Of a stretch of DNA of 37,266 nucleotides, positions 27,797 to 34,903 are shown piece by piece. The stretch lies in NCBI RefSeq assembly GCF_002277815.1, contig NZ_NKJI01000034.1, forward strand, positions 1 to 37,266, read 5' to 3'. Both the position numbers and the translations under genes were made by a program. Below the pieces are notes generated by a model. The model did not search any database. It was not told where the DNA came from and saw nothing but the letters and a program-made list of their open reading frames with translations. Every line of letters starts with the position of its first letter. The stretch's first letter is position 1. This DNA comes from Pseudomonas sp. ERMR1:02 (GTDB lineage: Bacteria; Pseudomonadota; Gammaproteobacteria; Pseudomonadales; Pseudomonadaceae).

Positions 27797-28247
27797 AGGA
27801 TCAAATCACGCAGTTCATCAGGCATGGCGCCCGGTTGTTGAATAGCAGCAAGGTCAGCGGCAGAAACCGCATCCCAGGCATCCTCGTCCCACAATTGGAA
27901 CTTGTTCAGTTGGCCTACCAACATCGCGCGCTTATCCAACTTGGCATATTCACGAAGACGCGGCGGAACCAGAAAACGACCACTGCCATCGAGCTCGAGG
28001 TCGACGGCATTACCAATCAGTAAACGTTGCAGACGGCGGTTCTCTTCGCGAAGGGAAGGCAGTGCGCGCAGTTTGGTTTCAATAATTTCCCACTCATCGA
28101 GGGGTAAACACACAAACACGGATCAACGGCATCAATTGTGACGATTAACTGACCGGAACTACGCGAAACGAGCTCGTCACGGTACCGGCTCGGCATGGCG
28201 AGACGGCCCTTTGCATCGAGACTGATAGCGTTGGCTCCGCGAAACAC
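27793..28247 (-). CDS. mraZ: Transcriptional regulator MraZ, apparent frameshift
   Basis: AbrB-fold DNA-binding protein at the head of the dcw cluster, known in E. coli to repress its own operon. Two DxxxR repeats are visible: LDAKGRLAMPSRYRDEL and LDGSGRFLVPPRLREYA. The frame breaks at about 28101-28104: GTTTACCCCTCGATG where GTTTACCCCCTCGATG would give CVYPLDEWE. With one C restored the protein is 151 residues. Its likely operator lies 40-70 nt upstream. It is not essential in E. coli, but the homopolymer shortfall matches those in essential genes nearby, so a sequence error is likely. Confidence 0.93.
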
Positions 28248-28289
28248 GTCAGCGTTTCTCCAAATATTACCGGTTTGCTCTCAAAAAAC

Positions 28290-28315
28290 CCACTTCATGC
28301 CACTTTCCGCCACTT
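28290..28315 (-). promoter_or_regulatory. MraZ operator: three AAGTGG boxes with 10-bp period
   Basis: Read leftward the region is AAGTGGCGGA, AAGTGGCATG, AAGTGGGTTT, three direct repeats exactly 10 bp apart. Known MraZ sites are direct GTGG/TGGG-type boxes with one-turn spacing in the leader of the mraZ operon. They start about 6-10 nt after the predicted -10 hexamer, so bound MraZ would cover the transcription start, which fits autorepression. Confidence 0.85.
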
Positions 28316-28321
28316 GCGCAC

Positions 28322-28351
28322 ACTATAGGAATGCGCCCACCACACCGTCAA
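28322..28351 (-). promoter_or_regulatory. Promoter of the mraZ-led dcw operon
   Basis: Read leftward: -35 TTGACG (28351-28346), 18-nt spacer, -10 TATAGT (28327-28322). The match to the sigma70 consensus is good. The predicted start falls at or just before the first MraZ box, giving a leader of about 65-70 nt to the mraZ ATG at 28247. Confidence 0.8.
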
Positions 28352-28692
28352 GGCGCGCTTTAAAGGAAAACCCTTACAGAACTGAGATTTAGGAGCATAA
28401 AGAAGGGGGTAACGAGAATTCGGCAGATGAAACCGCCCAATAACTTGAATCAGCACAGAAGGCTGCGTTCGGAAGTTAAAGTAATTTATTAAGAGTAAGA
28501 TTTTTTCGGTATTACGAAAGTGTTTCTGTCGACGAATCTGAAGGGAGGAAAATCGGTGCTTCGCTGAGTTTATACATTTGTTACCAGCGCAGGCTAATCG
28601 ATATCACAAAAACCCTTCTGCCAATGATCTACAGGGAGGGAAATTGCTATCACCTACACCTGCTCAATGATTTAAGCAGAGCGGAAAAAAAG
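28352..28692. other. AT-rich intergenic region between rnpB and the dcw promoter, no gene seen
   Basis: No supported gene in about 340 nt. It is clearly more AT-rich than its flanks. A 21-codon reading frame on the + strand (28427-28492) lacks a convincing ribosome site. Two purine-rich GGGAGG-like tracts (near 28542 and 28637) have no sizeable frame after them. Probably upstream promoter sequence for mraZ plus the rnpB 3' flank. Confidence 0.5.
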
Positions 28693-29046
28693 GTGGAGAG
28701 TCGATCTGTAAGCCGGGTTCTGTCTTGAACAGTCATTCGTCTACGATGGCCATCACTGGACATCTTTAGCAACCTACCCGGTCCCAGCGCGGGCCACGCC
28801 TTGGGACCCTATTTGGTCTTGCTCCAAGTGGGGTTTACCTAGCCACGAACTGTTGCCAGACGTGCGGTGCGCTCTTACCGCACCTTTTCACCCTTACCGG
28901 CGCCGAAGCGCTTAGGCGGTTATTTTCTGTGGCACTTTCCGTAGGCTCACGCCTCCCAGGCATTACCTGGCACTTCGCCCTATGGAGCCCGGACTTTCCT
29001 CCCCCCCTAATTTTCATAGAGGGCAGCGACTGTCCGATCGACTCTC
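28693..29046 (-). ncRNA. rnpB: RNase P RNA (M1 RNA), bacterial type A
   Basis: Catalytic RNA that matures tRNA 5' ends with protein RnpA. The 5' end AGAGTCGATCGGACAGTCGC pairs through P1 with the 3' end (ATCGACTCT). Conserved core blocks are present: GGAGGAAAGTCCGGGCTCC near the 5' end, the ACAGAAAATAACCGCC segment, GGTAAGGGTGAAAAGGTGCG, and the 3' ACAGAACCCGGCTTACAGATC. The last pairs via GGTT/AACC-type contacts with tRNA ends. A run of seven T follows the P1 strand and probably ends transcription. The exact ends are estimates within a few nt. Position between rsmI and mraZ is the same as in P. aeruginosa. Confidence 0.96.
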
Positions 29047-29055
29047 CGCCGCAAA

Positions 29056-29083
29056 GGTTAACGGCAGAGCGCCCGAAGAACAA
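29056..29083 (-). promoter_or_regulatory. Possible rnpB promoter
   Basis: Read leftward: TTGTTC (29083-29078), 16 nt, TTAACC (29061-29056), about 9 nt before the RNA 5' end. The -10 match is modest; the call rests mainly on position. Confidence 0.35.
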
Positions 29084-29120
29084 GCGCTAAAAGCCTTTGG
29101 CCATGCCAGTGCGTCGGGTT

Positions 29121-29993
29121 TTACTCGCCTTTCTGTTTATCCAGCGCAACCTGATAGAGAACATTCTTGCGCTCACCGGTAATTTGCGCCGCCAATGCAG
29201 CGGCACGCTTGAGCGGCATTTCTTCGAGCAACAGGTTGAGGATACGCATCGCCTCGCTGCTGACAGCGTCCTCGCTCTCGGGAGCCGACCAACCCGCTAC
29301 GAGCACTACGCACTCGCCGCGTTGCTGATTACTGTCGGACTCGACGAACTCGCGCAACTCGGCCAGCGGCAAGCCTTTGAGGGTTTCGAACGTCTTGGTC
29401 AGTTCGCGCGCCAGCAATGCGGGACGGTCGGCACCGAACACCAGTTCCATGTCCTGAAGGCATTCGAGGATGCGGTGCGGGGCTTCGTAAAAAATCAGCG
29501 TGCGCGGCTCTTCTTTTATCGCCTCCAGACGAGCGCGCCTTCCCACGGCCTTGGCCGGCAGAAAACCTTCAAAGATGAAACGATCCGACGGCAGCCCGGC
29601 GGCTGACAATGCCGCAATCAAGGCGCAGGCGCCCGGAACCGGCACCACATTAATCCCGGCAGCACGGGCCTGGCGCACCAGGTGATAACCCGGATCGGAA
29701 ATCAGCGGTGTTCCGGCATCGGAGATCAGCGCTACATCGTCACCCGCGAGTAGCCGGGTAATAAACCGGCTGCCTTCATCGCGCTCGTTATGCTCATGGC
29801 AAGCCGCCAGCGGTGTAGGAATGCCGAAGTGCTGCATCAAACGCTGTGAATGGCGGGTGTCCTCGGCGGCGATCAACGCGACCTCACGCAGGATCTTCAG
29901 CGCACGCGCACTGATATCGTCCAGGTTGCCGATGGGCGTCGCCACCACATAAAGCGAGCCAGCAGCGGAATTCAAAGCACCTGGAGCAGTCAA
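29121..29993 (-). CDS. rsmI: 16S rRNA (cytidine1402-2'-O)-methyltransferase
   Basis: SAM-dependent enzyme that 2'-O-methylates C1402 of 16S rRNA, the base also N4-methylated by RsmH. 290 residues. Signatures: SLYVVATPIGNLDDISARA, AAEDTRHSQRL, LISDAGTPLISDPG, and PVPGACALIAALSAAGLP. I chose a TTG start at 29993 because GAGG lies 8 nt upstream and it gives MTAPGALNSAAGSLYV; GTG at 30002 is possible, and extension to 30092 would add unrelated sequence. It is divergent from lpoA across a 209-nt gap that must hold both promoters, as in E. coli. Confidence 0.95.
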   Translation of the reverse strand: MTAPGALNSAAGSLYVVATPIGNLDDISARALKILREVALIAAEDTRHSQRLMQHFGIPTPLAACHEHNERDEGSRFITRLLAGDDVALISDAGTPLISDPGYHLVRQARAAGINVVPVPGACALIAALSAAGLPSDRFIFEGFLPAKAVGRRARLEAIKEEPRTLIFYEAPHRILECLQDMELVFGADRPALLARELTKTFETLKGLPLAELREFVESDSNQQRGECVVLVAGWSAPESEDAVSSEAMRILNLLLEEMPLKRAAALAAQITGERKNVLYQVALDKQKGE

Positions 29994-30202
29994 AGCGCAC
30001 ACCTCATGATCGATAAAGCCGCCATTGTAGCGCGTAGCGACGCGCGTGATATGCGCAAGCAACACCAGGTTTTGCAGCCTTTTTTGCCGCATCGCAACAT
30101 TTGCACGAGCTAAATTGATCGATTCACGCCAGTAGCATCGCGCCCCGGCCAGTGCTTGGGTACAATTCCACGCTAATTTGATCGAGTATCAGGAACACTT
30201 AC

Positions 30203-32014
30203 ATGATCGCTTGCCTGCGACTGTTCACTGCCCTCTGCCTCGCTGCCTTGTTGGCGGCTTGCGCCAGCTCGCCCTCCTCCAGCCTTGGCGAACTACCACG
30301 GACCCCGGATGCCAGTATCGAGCAACTGCTCGAGAAGGCAGCTCAAAGCAAATCGCCGGAAGACGCTGCCCTGTTGCGCCTGAGCGCAGCAGACCTGGCC
30401 TACCGTCAGGGCAATGCCGCCCAATCCGCGCAAATCCTGCAGCAAGTGCCCGTGGAGCAACTCAAGCCCGGCCAGCAGGTGTTCGCCAATACACTGGCTG
30501 CCGAATTGGCCATGACCCGCAATCAGCCGAAAGCCGCGCTGACAGCCTTGAGCCATCCGAGCATGCAGCGCCTGGCAGAATTGCCGCCAGAGCAACAGGT
30601 CCGCACTGGCACCGTTCGCGCTCGCGCTCTTGAGGCCGATGGCCAGACCCTGGCCGCCGCAAAGGAACGCATCTTCATTGCACCGATGCTCAGCGGTGAT
30701 GCCGCCAGCAAAAACCATGAAGCGATCTGGGCACTGATCGCCTCACTGCCGACCGACCAGTTGCAGCCCAACACCACTGACGATCTCGGCGGCTGGATGG
30801 CCTTGGCGCTGGCAGTGAAAACTGCCGGCACCCTGGAACAGCAACAGACCGCCATCGACAACTGGCGCGCGCAAAACCCAAAACACCCGGCCGCCATTCA
30901 GCTGCCGCTACCACTGACCAAACTCAAGGAACTGGCGGGCCAGCCTTTGAGCAAGATCGCCCTGCTGCTGCCTCAAGACGGCCCGCTGGCCTCGGTTGGC
31001 AAAGCATTACGCGAAGGTTTCATGGCCGCTCACTACCAGGCGCAACAGGCCGGCCAGAAACCGCCTGCCATCGAGTTCTATGACAGCTCGCGCCTGACCT
31101 CTCTCGATGAGTTCTATCGCAAGGCCCAGGCCGATGGCGTGCAACTGGTCGTCGGTCCGCTGGAAAAGCCGCTGGTCAAACAGCTGAGCACTCGCCCGCA
31201 ATTGCCGATCACCACCTTGGCACTGAACTACAGCGAAGGCGAGCAAGGTCCGGCCCAACTGTTCCAGTTCGGTCTTGCCGCTGAAGACGAAGCCCGTGAA
31301 GTATCCCGTCGCGCCCGCGCCGACGGCCTGCATCGCGCCGCCATCATGGTACCGAAAGGCGAATGGGGCGACCGCGTACTTCGGGCGTTCAGCCAGGACT
31401 GGCAAGCCAACGGCGGCAGCATCGTCGCCACCGAGCGTGTTGATCAGCCGGTTCAATTGGCACAGCAGATTGCCGACATGTTCCAGCTGCGCCAGAGCGA
31501 AGGTCGCGCCAAGAGCCTGCAAAGCACTGTAGGTTCGCAGGTCGCCGCCCAGCCTTCGCGCCGCCAGGACATCGAATTCATTTTCCTGGCCGCCACGCCA
31601 CAACAGGCTCAACAGATCAAACCGACCCTGAACTTCCAGTACGCGGGCGACGTTCCGGTCTACGCCACTTCCCACGTCTTCAGCGCCAGCGGCGATGTGA
31701 ACCAGTACAACGACATGAACGGCATTCGCTTCTGCGAAACTCCATGGTTGCTGGACGCCAATGATCCACTGCGCAAACAAGTCACAGCACAATGGCCGCA
31801 AGCAGCCAGCAGCTTGGGTCGCTTGTATGCAATGGGTGTCGACGCCTATCGCCTGGCGCCCCGCCTGGGGCAACTCAAGGCCCTGCCGGACAGCCGCATC
31901 GAAGGCCAATCGGGCAGCCTGGGCATGACGCAGAACCAGCGCGTTGTACGACAGCTGCCATGGGCACAGTTCGTCAACGGCCAGGTTCAACGCCTGCCGG
32001 ACACCTCACGCTGA
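30203..32014 (+). CDS. lpoA: Outer-membrane lipoprotein activator of PBP1a (LpoA)
   Basis: Lipoprotein that reaches through the periplasm to stimulate the peptidoglycan synthase PBP1a. 603 residues. The signal peptide ends LLAAC (lipid-bearing Cys20). An N-terminal TPR-like helical domain (about 35-245) is followed by a periplasmic-binding-protein-like domain (about 255-590; SKIALLLPQDGPLASVGKA, GVQLVVGPLEKPLV). AGGA lies 8 nt before the ATG. It overlaps yraN by TGATG. In P. aeruginosa the orthologous position (PA4423) is reported to carry LpoA. The cluster links wall synthesis to envelope maintenance. Confidence 0.93.
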   Translation: MIACLRLFTALCLAALLAACASSPSSSLGELPRTPDASIEQLLEKAAQSKSPEDAALLRLSAADLAYRQGNAAQSAQILQQVPVEQLKPGQQVFANTLAAELAMTRNQPKAALTALSHPSMQRLAELPPEQQVRTGTVRARALEADGQTLAAAKERIFIAPMLSGDAASKNHEAIWALIASLPTDQLQPNTTDDLGGWMALALAVKTAGTLEQQQTAIDNWRAQNPKHPAAIQLPLPLTKLKELAGQPLSKIALLLPQDGPLASVGKALREGFMAAHYQAQQAGQKPPAIEFYDSSRLTSLDEFYRKAQADGVQLVVGPLEKPLVKQLSTRPQLPITTLALNYSEGEQGPAQLFQFGLAAEDEAREVSRRARADGLHRAAIMVPKGEWGDRVLRAFSQDWQANGGSIVATERVDQPVQLAQQIADMFQLRQSEGRAKSLQSTVGSQVAAQPSRRQDIEFIFLAATPQQAQQIKPTLNFQYAGDVPVYATSHVFSASGDVNQYNDMNGIRFCETPWLLDANDPLRKQVTAQWPQAASSLGRLYAMGVDAYRLAPRLGQLKALPDSRIEGQSGSLGMTQNQRVVRQLPWAQFVNGQVQRLPDTSR

Positions 32015-32376
32015 TGCCTGACAGGTCGCGCCAGCAAAGCGGTAAAGATGCCGAGCGCCAGGCGCTCGTCCATCTTCAACAACAAGGTCTGCGCCTGCTG
32101 GCGCAGAACTGGTTGTGTAAACGCGGCGAGCTTGATCTGGTCATGCTAGATGGCGATACAGTAGTATTCGTTGAAGTTCGTTACAGAAAAAACACTCAAT
32201 GGGGTGGCGCGCTCTATAGCATCGATGGGCGCAAACGGCAGAAACTGATTTTTGCCGCGCAGTATTTTCTTCAGCGCGAGTCGCGCTGGGCCAACTCCCC
32301 TTGCCGTTTCGACGTGGTTGCCATTGATAGCGACCTTGATCAGTTGAACTGGCTGCAGAATGCCTTCGACAGCTGA
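32014..32376 (+). CDS. yraN: YraN-family (UPF0102) putative nuclease-fold protein
   Basis: 120 residues. The fold is the restriction-endonuclease/Holliday-junction-resolvase type: GxxAE near the N-terminus (GKDAERQALVHL), then the GELDLVMLD and VVFVEVRYRK segments that carry the D-ExK-like acidic and basic residues. Cellular function is unknown. The ATG shares bases with the lpoA stop (TGATG), so translation is probably coupled, as in the E. coli yraM-yraN pair. Confidence 0.92.
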   Translation: MPDRSRQQSGKDAERQALVHLQQQGLRLLAQNWLCKRGELDLVMLDGDTVVFVEVRYRKNTQWGGALYSIDGRKRQKLIFAAQYFLQRESRWANSPCRFDVVAIDSDLDQLNWLQNAFDS

Positions 32377-32477
32377 TCGCTTGCGCCCCGGACCGGACAA
32401 CACCCAACACTTTTGCTCTTTGCTTTGCGGGCTGCACATTCACGTGCCGGACAGCCGCGCTCATTAAGGTCACACAG

Positions 32478-33071
32478 ATGGACATGCAATCCCGAATTCG
32501 CCAGCTTTTTCAGGCCAGTATCGACACCAAGCAACAGGCGATGGAAGTACTTGCACCGCACATCGAGCAAGCCAGCCAGGTCATGGTCAACGCCCTGCTC
32601 AACGAAGGCAAAATGCTTTCCTGCGGCAACGGTGGCTCTGCCGGTGACGCCCAGCACTTTTCGTCCGAGCTGCTCAACCGCTTCGAGCGTGAGCGCCCGA
32701 GCCTGCCCGCCATCGCGCTGACCACCGACAGCTCGACGATAACCTCGATCGCCAACGACTACAGCTACAACGAAGTCTTCTCCAAGCAGATCCGCGCCCT
32801 CGGCCAACCAGGCGACGTACTGCTGGCGATTTCCACCAGCGGTAACTCGGCGAACATTATTCAAGCGATCCAGGCCGCACATGATCGCGAAATGATTGTC
32901 GTAGCATTGACCGGTCGCGATGGCGGCGGCATGGCGTCACTGCTATTGCCCGAAGACGTGGAGATTCGCGTACCGGCCAACGTCACTGCACGTATTCAGG
33001 AAGTCCACCTGCTGGCGATCCATTGCCTTTGCGATTTGATCGACAGCCAATTGTTCGGGAGTGAAGAATGA
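32478..33071 (+). CDS. gmhA: SIS-domain phosphoheptose isomerase / DiaA-like protein
   Basis: 197 residues, one SIS domain. GmhA makes D-glycero-D-manno-heptose 7-phosphate for LPS core; DiaA, a close relative, binds DnaA. Motifs are CGNGGSAGDAQHFSSELLNRF, SIANDYSYNEVFSKQI and AISTSGNSANIIQAI. Residues matching GmhA catalytic positions remain: Glu64, Gln174 and His182. Gene order (lpoA-yraN-this-dolP) is that of E. coli diaA, but Pseudomonas lacks a second obvious candidate here and the equivalent P. aeruginosa gene is called gmhA. I cannot tell which role applies, or whether it does both. The stop overlaps the dolP start (ATGA). Confidence 0.88.
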   Translation: MDMQSRIRQLFQASIDTKQQAMEVLAPHIEQASQVMVNALLNEGKMLSCGNGGSAGDAQHFSSELLNRFERERPSLPAIALTTDSSTITSIANDYSYNEVFSKQIRALGQPGDVLLAISTSGNSANIIQAIQAAHDREMIVVALTGRDGGGMASLLLPEDVEIRVPANVTARIQEVHLLAIHCLCDLIDSQLFGSEE

Positions 33072-33646
33072 CCCCTAATCGCCTCGGCCTACTGGCCCTG
33101 ACCCTGTGCCTCGGCATCAGCGGCTGCACCTCGGTGGTTAATGCCAGCCGCGAAGCACCGATCGAAGATGACCGTGGTACCCGCACCTTCGGCAGCAAGA
33201 TCGACGACTCCCTGATCGACACCAAGGTAGGCGTGAACATCGCCAAGGCCGATCCAGCCCTGGACAATGACTCGCACATTGTCGTCACCAGTTTCAACGG
33301 CGTTGTACTGATTGCGGGACAAACTCCACGTGCAGACCTCAAGGCCAAGGCCGAACAGGCCGCAGCCGCCGTTCAGCGCGTGAAGACTGTGCACAACGAA
33401 ATTCAGATCCTGCCGCCCTCCAGCTTCCTTGCCCGCCAGAACGACACCTGGCTGACCTCCAAGATCAAAACCCAAATGCTCGCCGATGCGAACATCCCGG
33501 GCTCGCGGATCAAGGTCATCACCGAGAACGGCATCGTTTACCTGCTGGGCCTGCTGACCAAACAGGAAGCCGCTCAGGCGACCAATCTGGTGCAAGGGGT
33601 TTCCGGGGTGCAGAAGATCGTGAAGTTGTTCGAATACATCGACTGA
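33068..33646 (+). CDS. dolP: Dual-BON-domain outer-membrane lipoprotein DolP (YraP)
   Basis: 192 residues. Signal peptide ending LGISGC (lipid-bearing Cys20), then two BON domains: about 50-113 (DDSLIDTKVGVNIAKADP, then VVLIAGQTP) and about 125-190 (TWLTSKIKTQMLADANIPG, then VYLLGLLTKQEA). In E. coli DolP binds anionic phospholipid at division sites and supports outer-membrane integrity and BAM function. It is the last gene of the lpoA operon, coupled to the SIS gene by an ATGA overlap, and followed by a REPIN 15 nt after its stop. Confidence 0.93.
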   Translation: MTPNRLGLLALTLCLGISGCTSVVNASREAPIEDDRGTRTFGSKIDDSLIDTKVGVNIAKADPALDNDSHIVVTSFNGVVLIAGQTPRADLKAKAEQAAAAVQRVKTVHNEIQILPPSSFLARQNDTWLTSKIKTQMLADANIPGSRIKVITENGIVYLLGLLTKQEAAQATNLVQGVSGVQKIVKLFEYID

Positions 33647-33661
33647 TACGCATCTGCCCCC

Positions 33662-33761
33662 TGTAGGAGCGAGCTTGCTCGCGAAAAACGTTCGGTAAAC
33701 GCATTCATTCAGACAGCACGCGTTATCGTTCACGTCCATCGCGAGCAAGCTTGCTCCTACA
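33662..33761. repeat. REP doublet (REPIN)
   Basis: Inverted pair TGTAGGAGCGAGCTTGCTCG and CGAGCAAGCTTGCTCCTACA with a spacer that shares ACGCGTTATCGTTCACG with the REPIN at 8659-8760. The arms are nearly perfect. It lies between dolP and the shared terminator, in the convergent gap with sspB. Confidence 0.93.
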
Positions 33762-33780
33762 TCGTTTGGGACGCTGAAAT

Positions 33781-33812
33781 AAAAAGGGCGATCCTTGCGG
33801 ATCGCCCTTTTT
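33781..33812. terminator. Bidirectional Rho-independent terminator between dolP and sspB
   Basis: Stem AAAAAGGGCGATCC / GGATCGCCCTTTTT around a TTGC loop, with A run on the left and T run on the right. It serves both dolP (rightward) and sspB (leftward). The right edge abuts the sspB stop codon at 33812-33814. Confidence 0.93.
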
Positions 33813-34225
33813 TATTTCACCACTTTCAAACTGGGCCGACCGCTGGGACGCGGCGGCTCGCTGTCGGGTGGTGGGATATCGTCATCCGGCTCAATCTCTT
33901 CCTCGTCTTCCATAGGCGATTCCAGATCAAACACCATGCCCTGACCGTTCTCCCGAGCGTAAATGCCCAGAATCGATGCGATAGGCACATACAGCGTATG
34001 CGGCACACCACCAAAGCGACCTTCGAAGCTCACAGCCTCGTTGTCCATGTGCAGGTGGCGCACAGCTTGTGGCGATACGTTCAGGACAATCTGCCCGTCA
34101 CTGGCAAAGCCCTGAGGCACCTGCACTGACGGATACTCGGAATTGACCAGCATGTGCGGGGTGCAGTCGTTGTCCACAATCCACTCGTAGAGCGCGCGGA
34201 CCAGATAAGGTCGACTGGAGTTCAT
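33812..34225 (-). CDS. sspB: ClpXP adaptor SspB
   Basis: 137 residues. SspB binds the ssrA tag and hands tagged proteins to ClpXP. The folded substrate-binding domain (about 1-105: RPYLVRALYEWIVDNDCTPH, then VSFEGRFGGVPHTLYVPI) is followed by an acidic Pro/Asp/Glu linker and the C-terminal ClpX-docking peptide RPSLKVVK, similar to that of E. coli SspB. A good ribosome site (TAAGGAG) lies upstream. It is 16 nt downstream of sspA, the standard pair. Confidence 0.97.
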   Translation of the reverse strand: MNSSRPYLVRALYEWIVDNDCTPHMLVNSEYPSVQVPQGFASDGQIVLNVSPQAVRHLHMDNEAVSFEGRFGGVPHTLYVPIASILGIYARENGQGMVFDLESPMEDEEEIEPDDDIPPPDSEPPRPSGRPSLKVVK

Positions 34226-34241
34226 AGCGGCTCCTTAAGCC

Positions 34242-34859
34242 TTAGCGCATGTCGCGTTCGACACCAGACAGACTCGCCTGGAAAGCCTCACGCGCAAACT
34301 GGCGCTCCATGTAATCAAGCAGCGGCTTGGCAGGCCGCGGCAGTTCTATACCCAGAATCGGTAATCGCCAGAGTATTGGCAATAGGCAGCAATCCACCAG
34401 GCTTTGTTCCTCACTGAGGAAAAACGGCTTGTCGGCGAACAGCGGTGACACGCCAGTCAGGCTTTCGCGCAACTCTTTACGCGCCACGGCACGAGCAGCT
34501 TCCTTGGTCCGTGTATCAAGAATCAGATCCACCAGACCACACCAGTCTCGTTGAATACGATGTATCAGCAGACGACTGTTGGCACGCGCCACTGGATAAA
34601 CCGGCAACAGTGGCGGATGCGGGTAACGCTCATCCAGGTATTCCATTACCACCGTAGATTCCCACAACGCCAGGTCACGATCGACCAGGGTGGGCAAACT
34701 GCCGTAAGGGTTCACTTCGATCAGTTTAGGCGGCTGGCGGCCAGCTTCCACGTAGATGATCTCGGCGCTGACACCCTTCTCTGCCAGTACGATTCGCACT
34801 CGGTGGGAATAGTGGTCGGCGGGGTCGGAGTAACAGGCCAACCGATTGGTCACGCCCAT
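34242..34859 (-). CDS. sspA: Stringent starvation protein A, RNA polymerase-associated GST-fold regulator
   Basis: 205 residues with a glutathione-S-transferase fold but regulatory, not catalytic, in its relatives: SspA binds RNA polymerase and affects stress and virulence genes. N-terminal thioredoxin-like part (CYSDPADHYSHRVRIVLAEKG, NPYGSLPTLVDRDLALWES) and helical C-terminal part (LVDCCLLPILWRLPILGIELP). A strong GAGGAGG ribosome site precedes the ATG. It is followed by sspB. Upstream lies the long palindrome at 34904-34979 and then petC, so some transcription could come from the pet operon. Confidence 0.96.
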   Translation of the reverse strand: MGVTNRLACYSDPADHYSHRVRIVLAEKGVSAEIIYVEAGRQPPKLIEVNPYGSLPTLVDRDLALWESTVVMEYLDERYPHPPLLPVYPVARANSRLLIHRIQRDWCGLVDLILDTRTKEAARAVARKELRESLTGVSPLFADKPFFLSEEQSLVDCCLLPILWRLPILGIELPRPAKPLLDYMERQFAREAFQASLSGVERDMR

Positions 34860-34903
34860 GGCGGTCCTCCTCGCTTGTAGAAATTATCGGAAGCGGAAAA
34901 CGA

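Noticed and set aside
14448..28247. Programmed ribosomal frameshifting in ftsQ, murE, ftsI and mraZ
   Set aside because: Sites share no slippery heptamer or following structure, all need the same kind of repair (one base added), and no such mechanism is known for these genes.
28427..28492. 21-codon reading frame (MKPPNNLNQH...) in the rnpB-mraZ gap
   Set aside because: No convincing ribosome site, no signal or membrane segment, and short enough to arise by chance.
29500..30113. Small + strand frames antisense to rsmI and in the rsmI-lpoA gap
   Set aside because: They overlap a conserved gene or lack a ribosome site and any recognisable domain.
30138..30166. lpoA promoter with TACAAT at 30161-30166
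   Set aside because: The -10 is plausible but no -35 match stands at the right distance; too weak to list as a feature.
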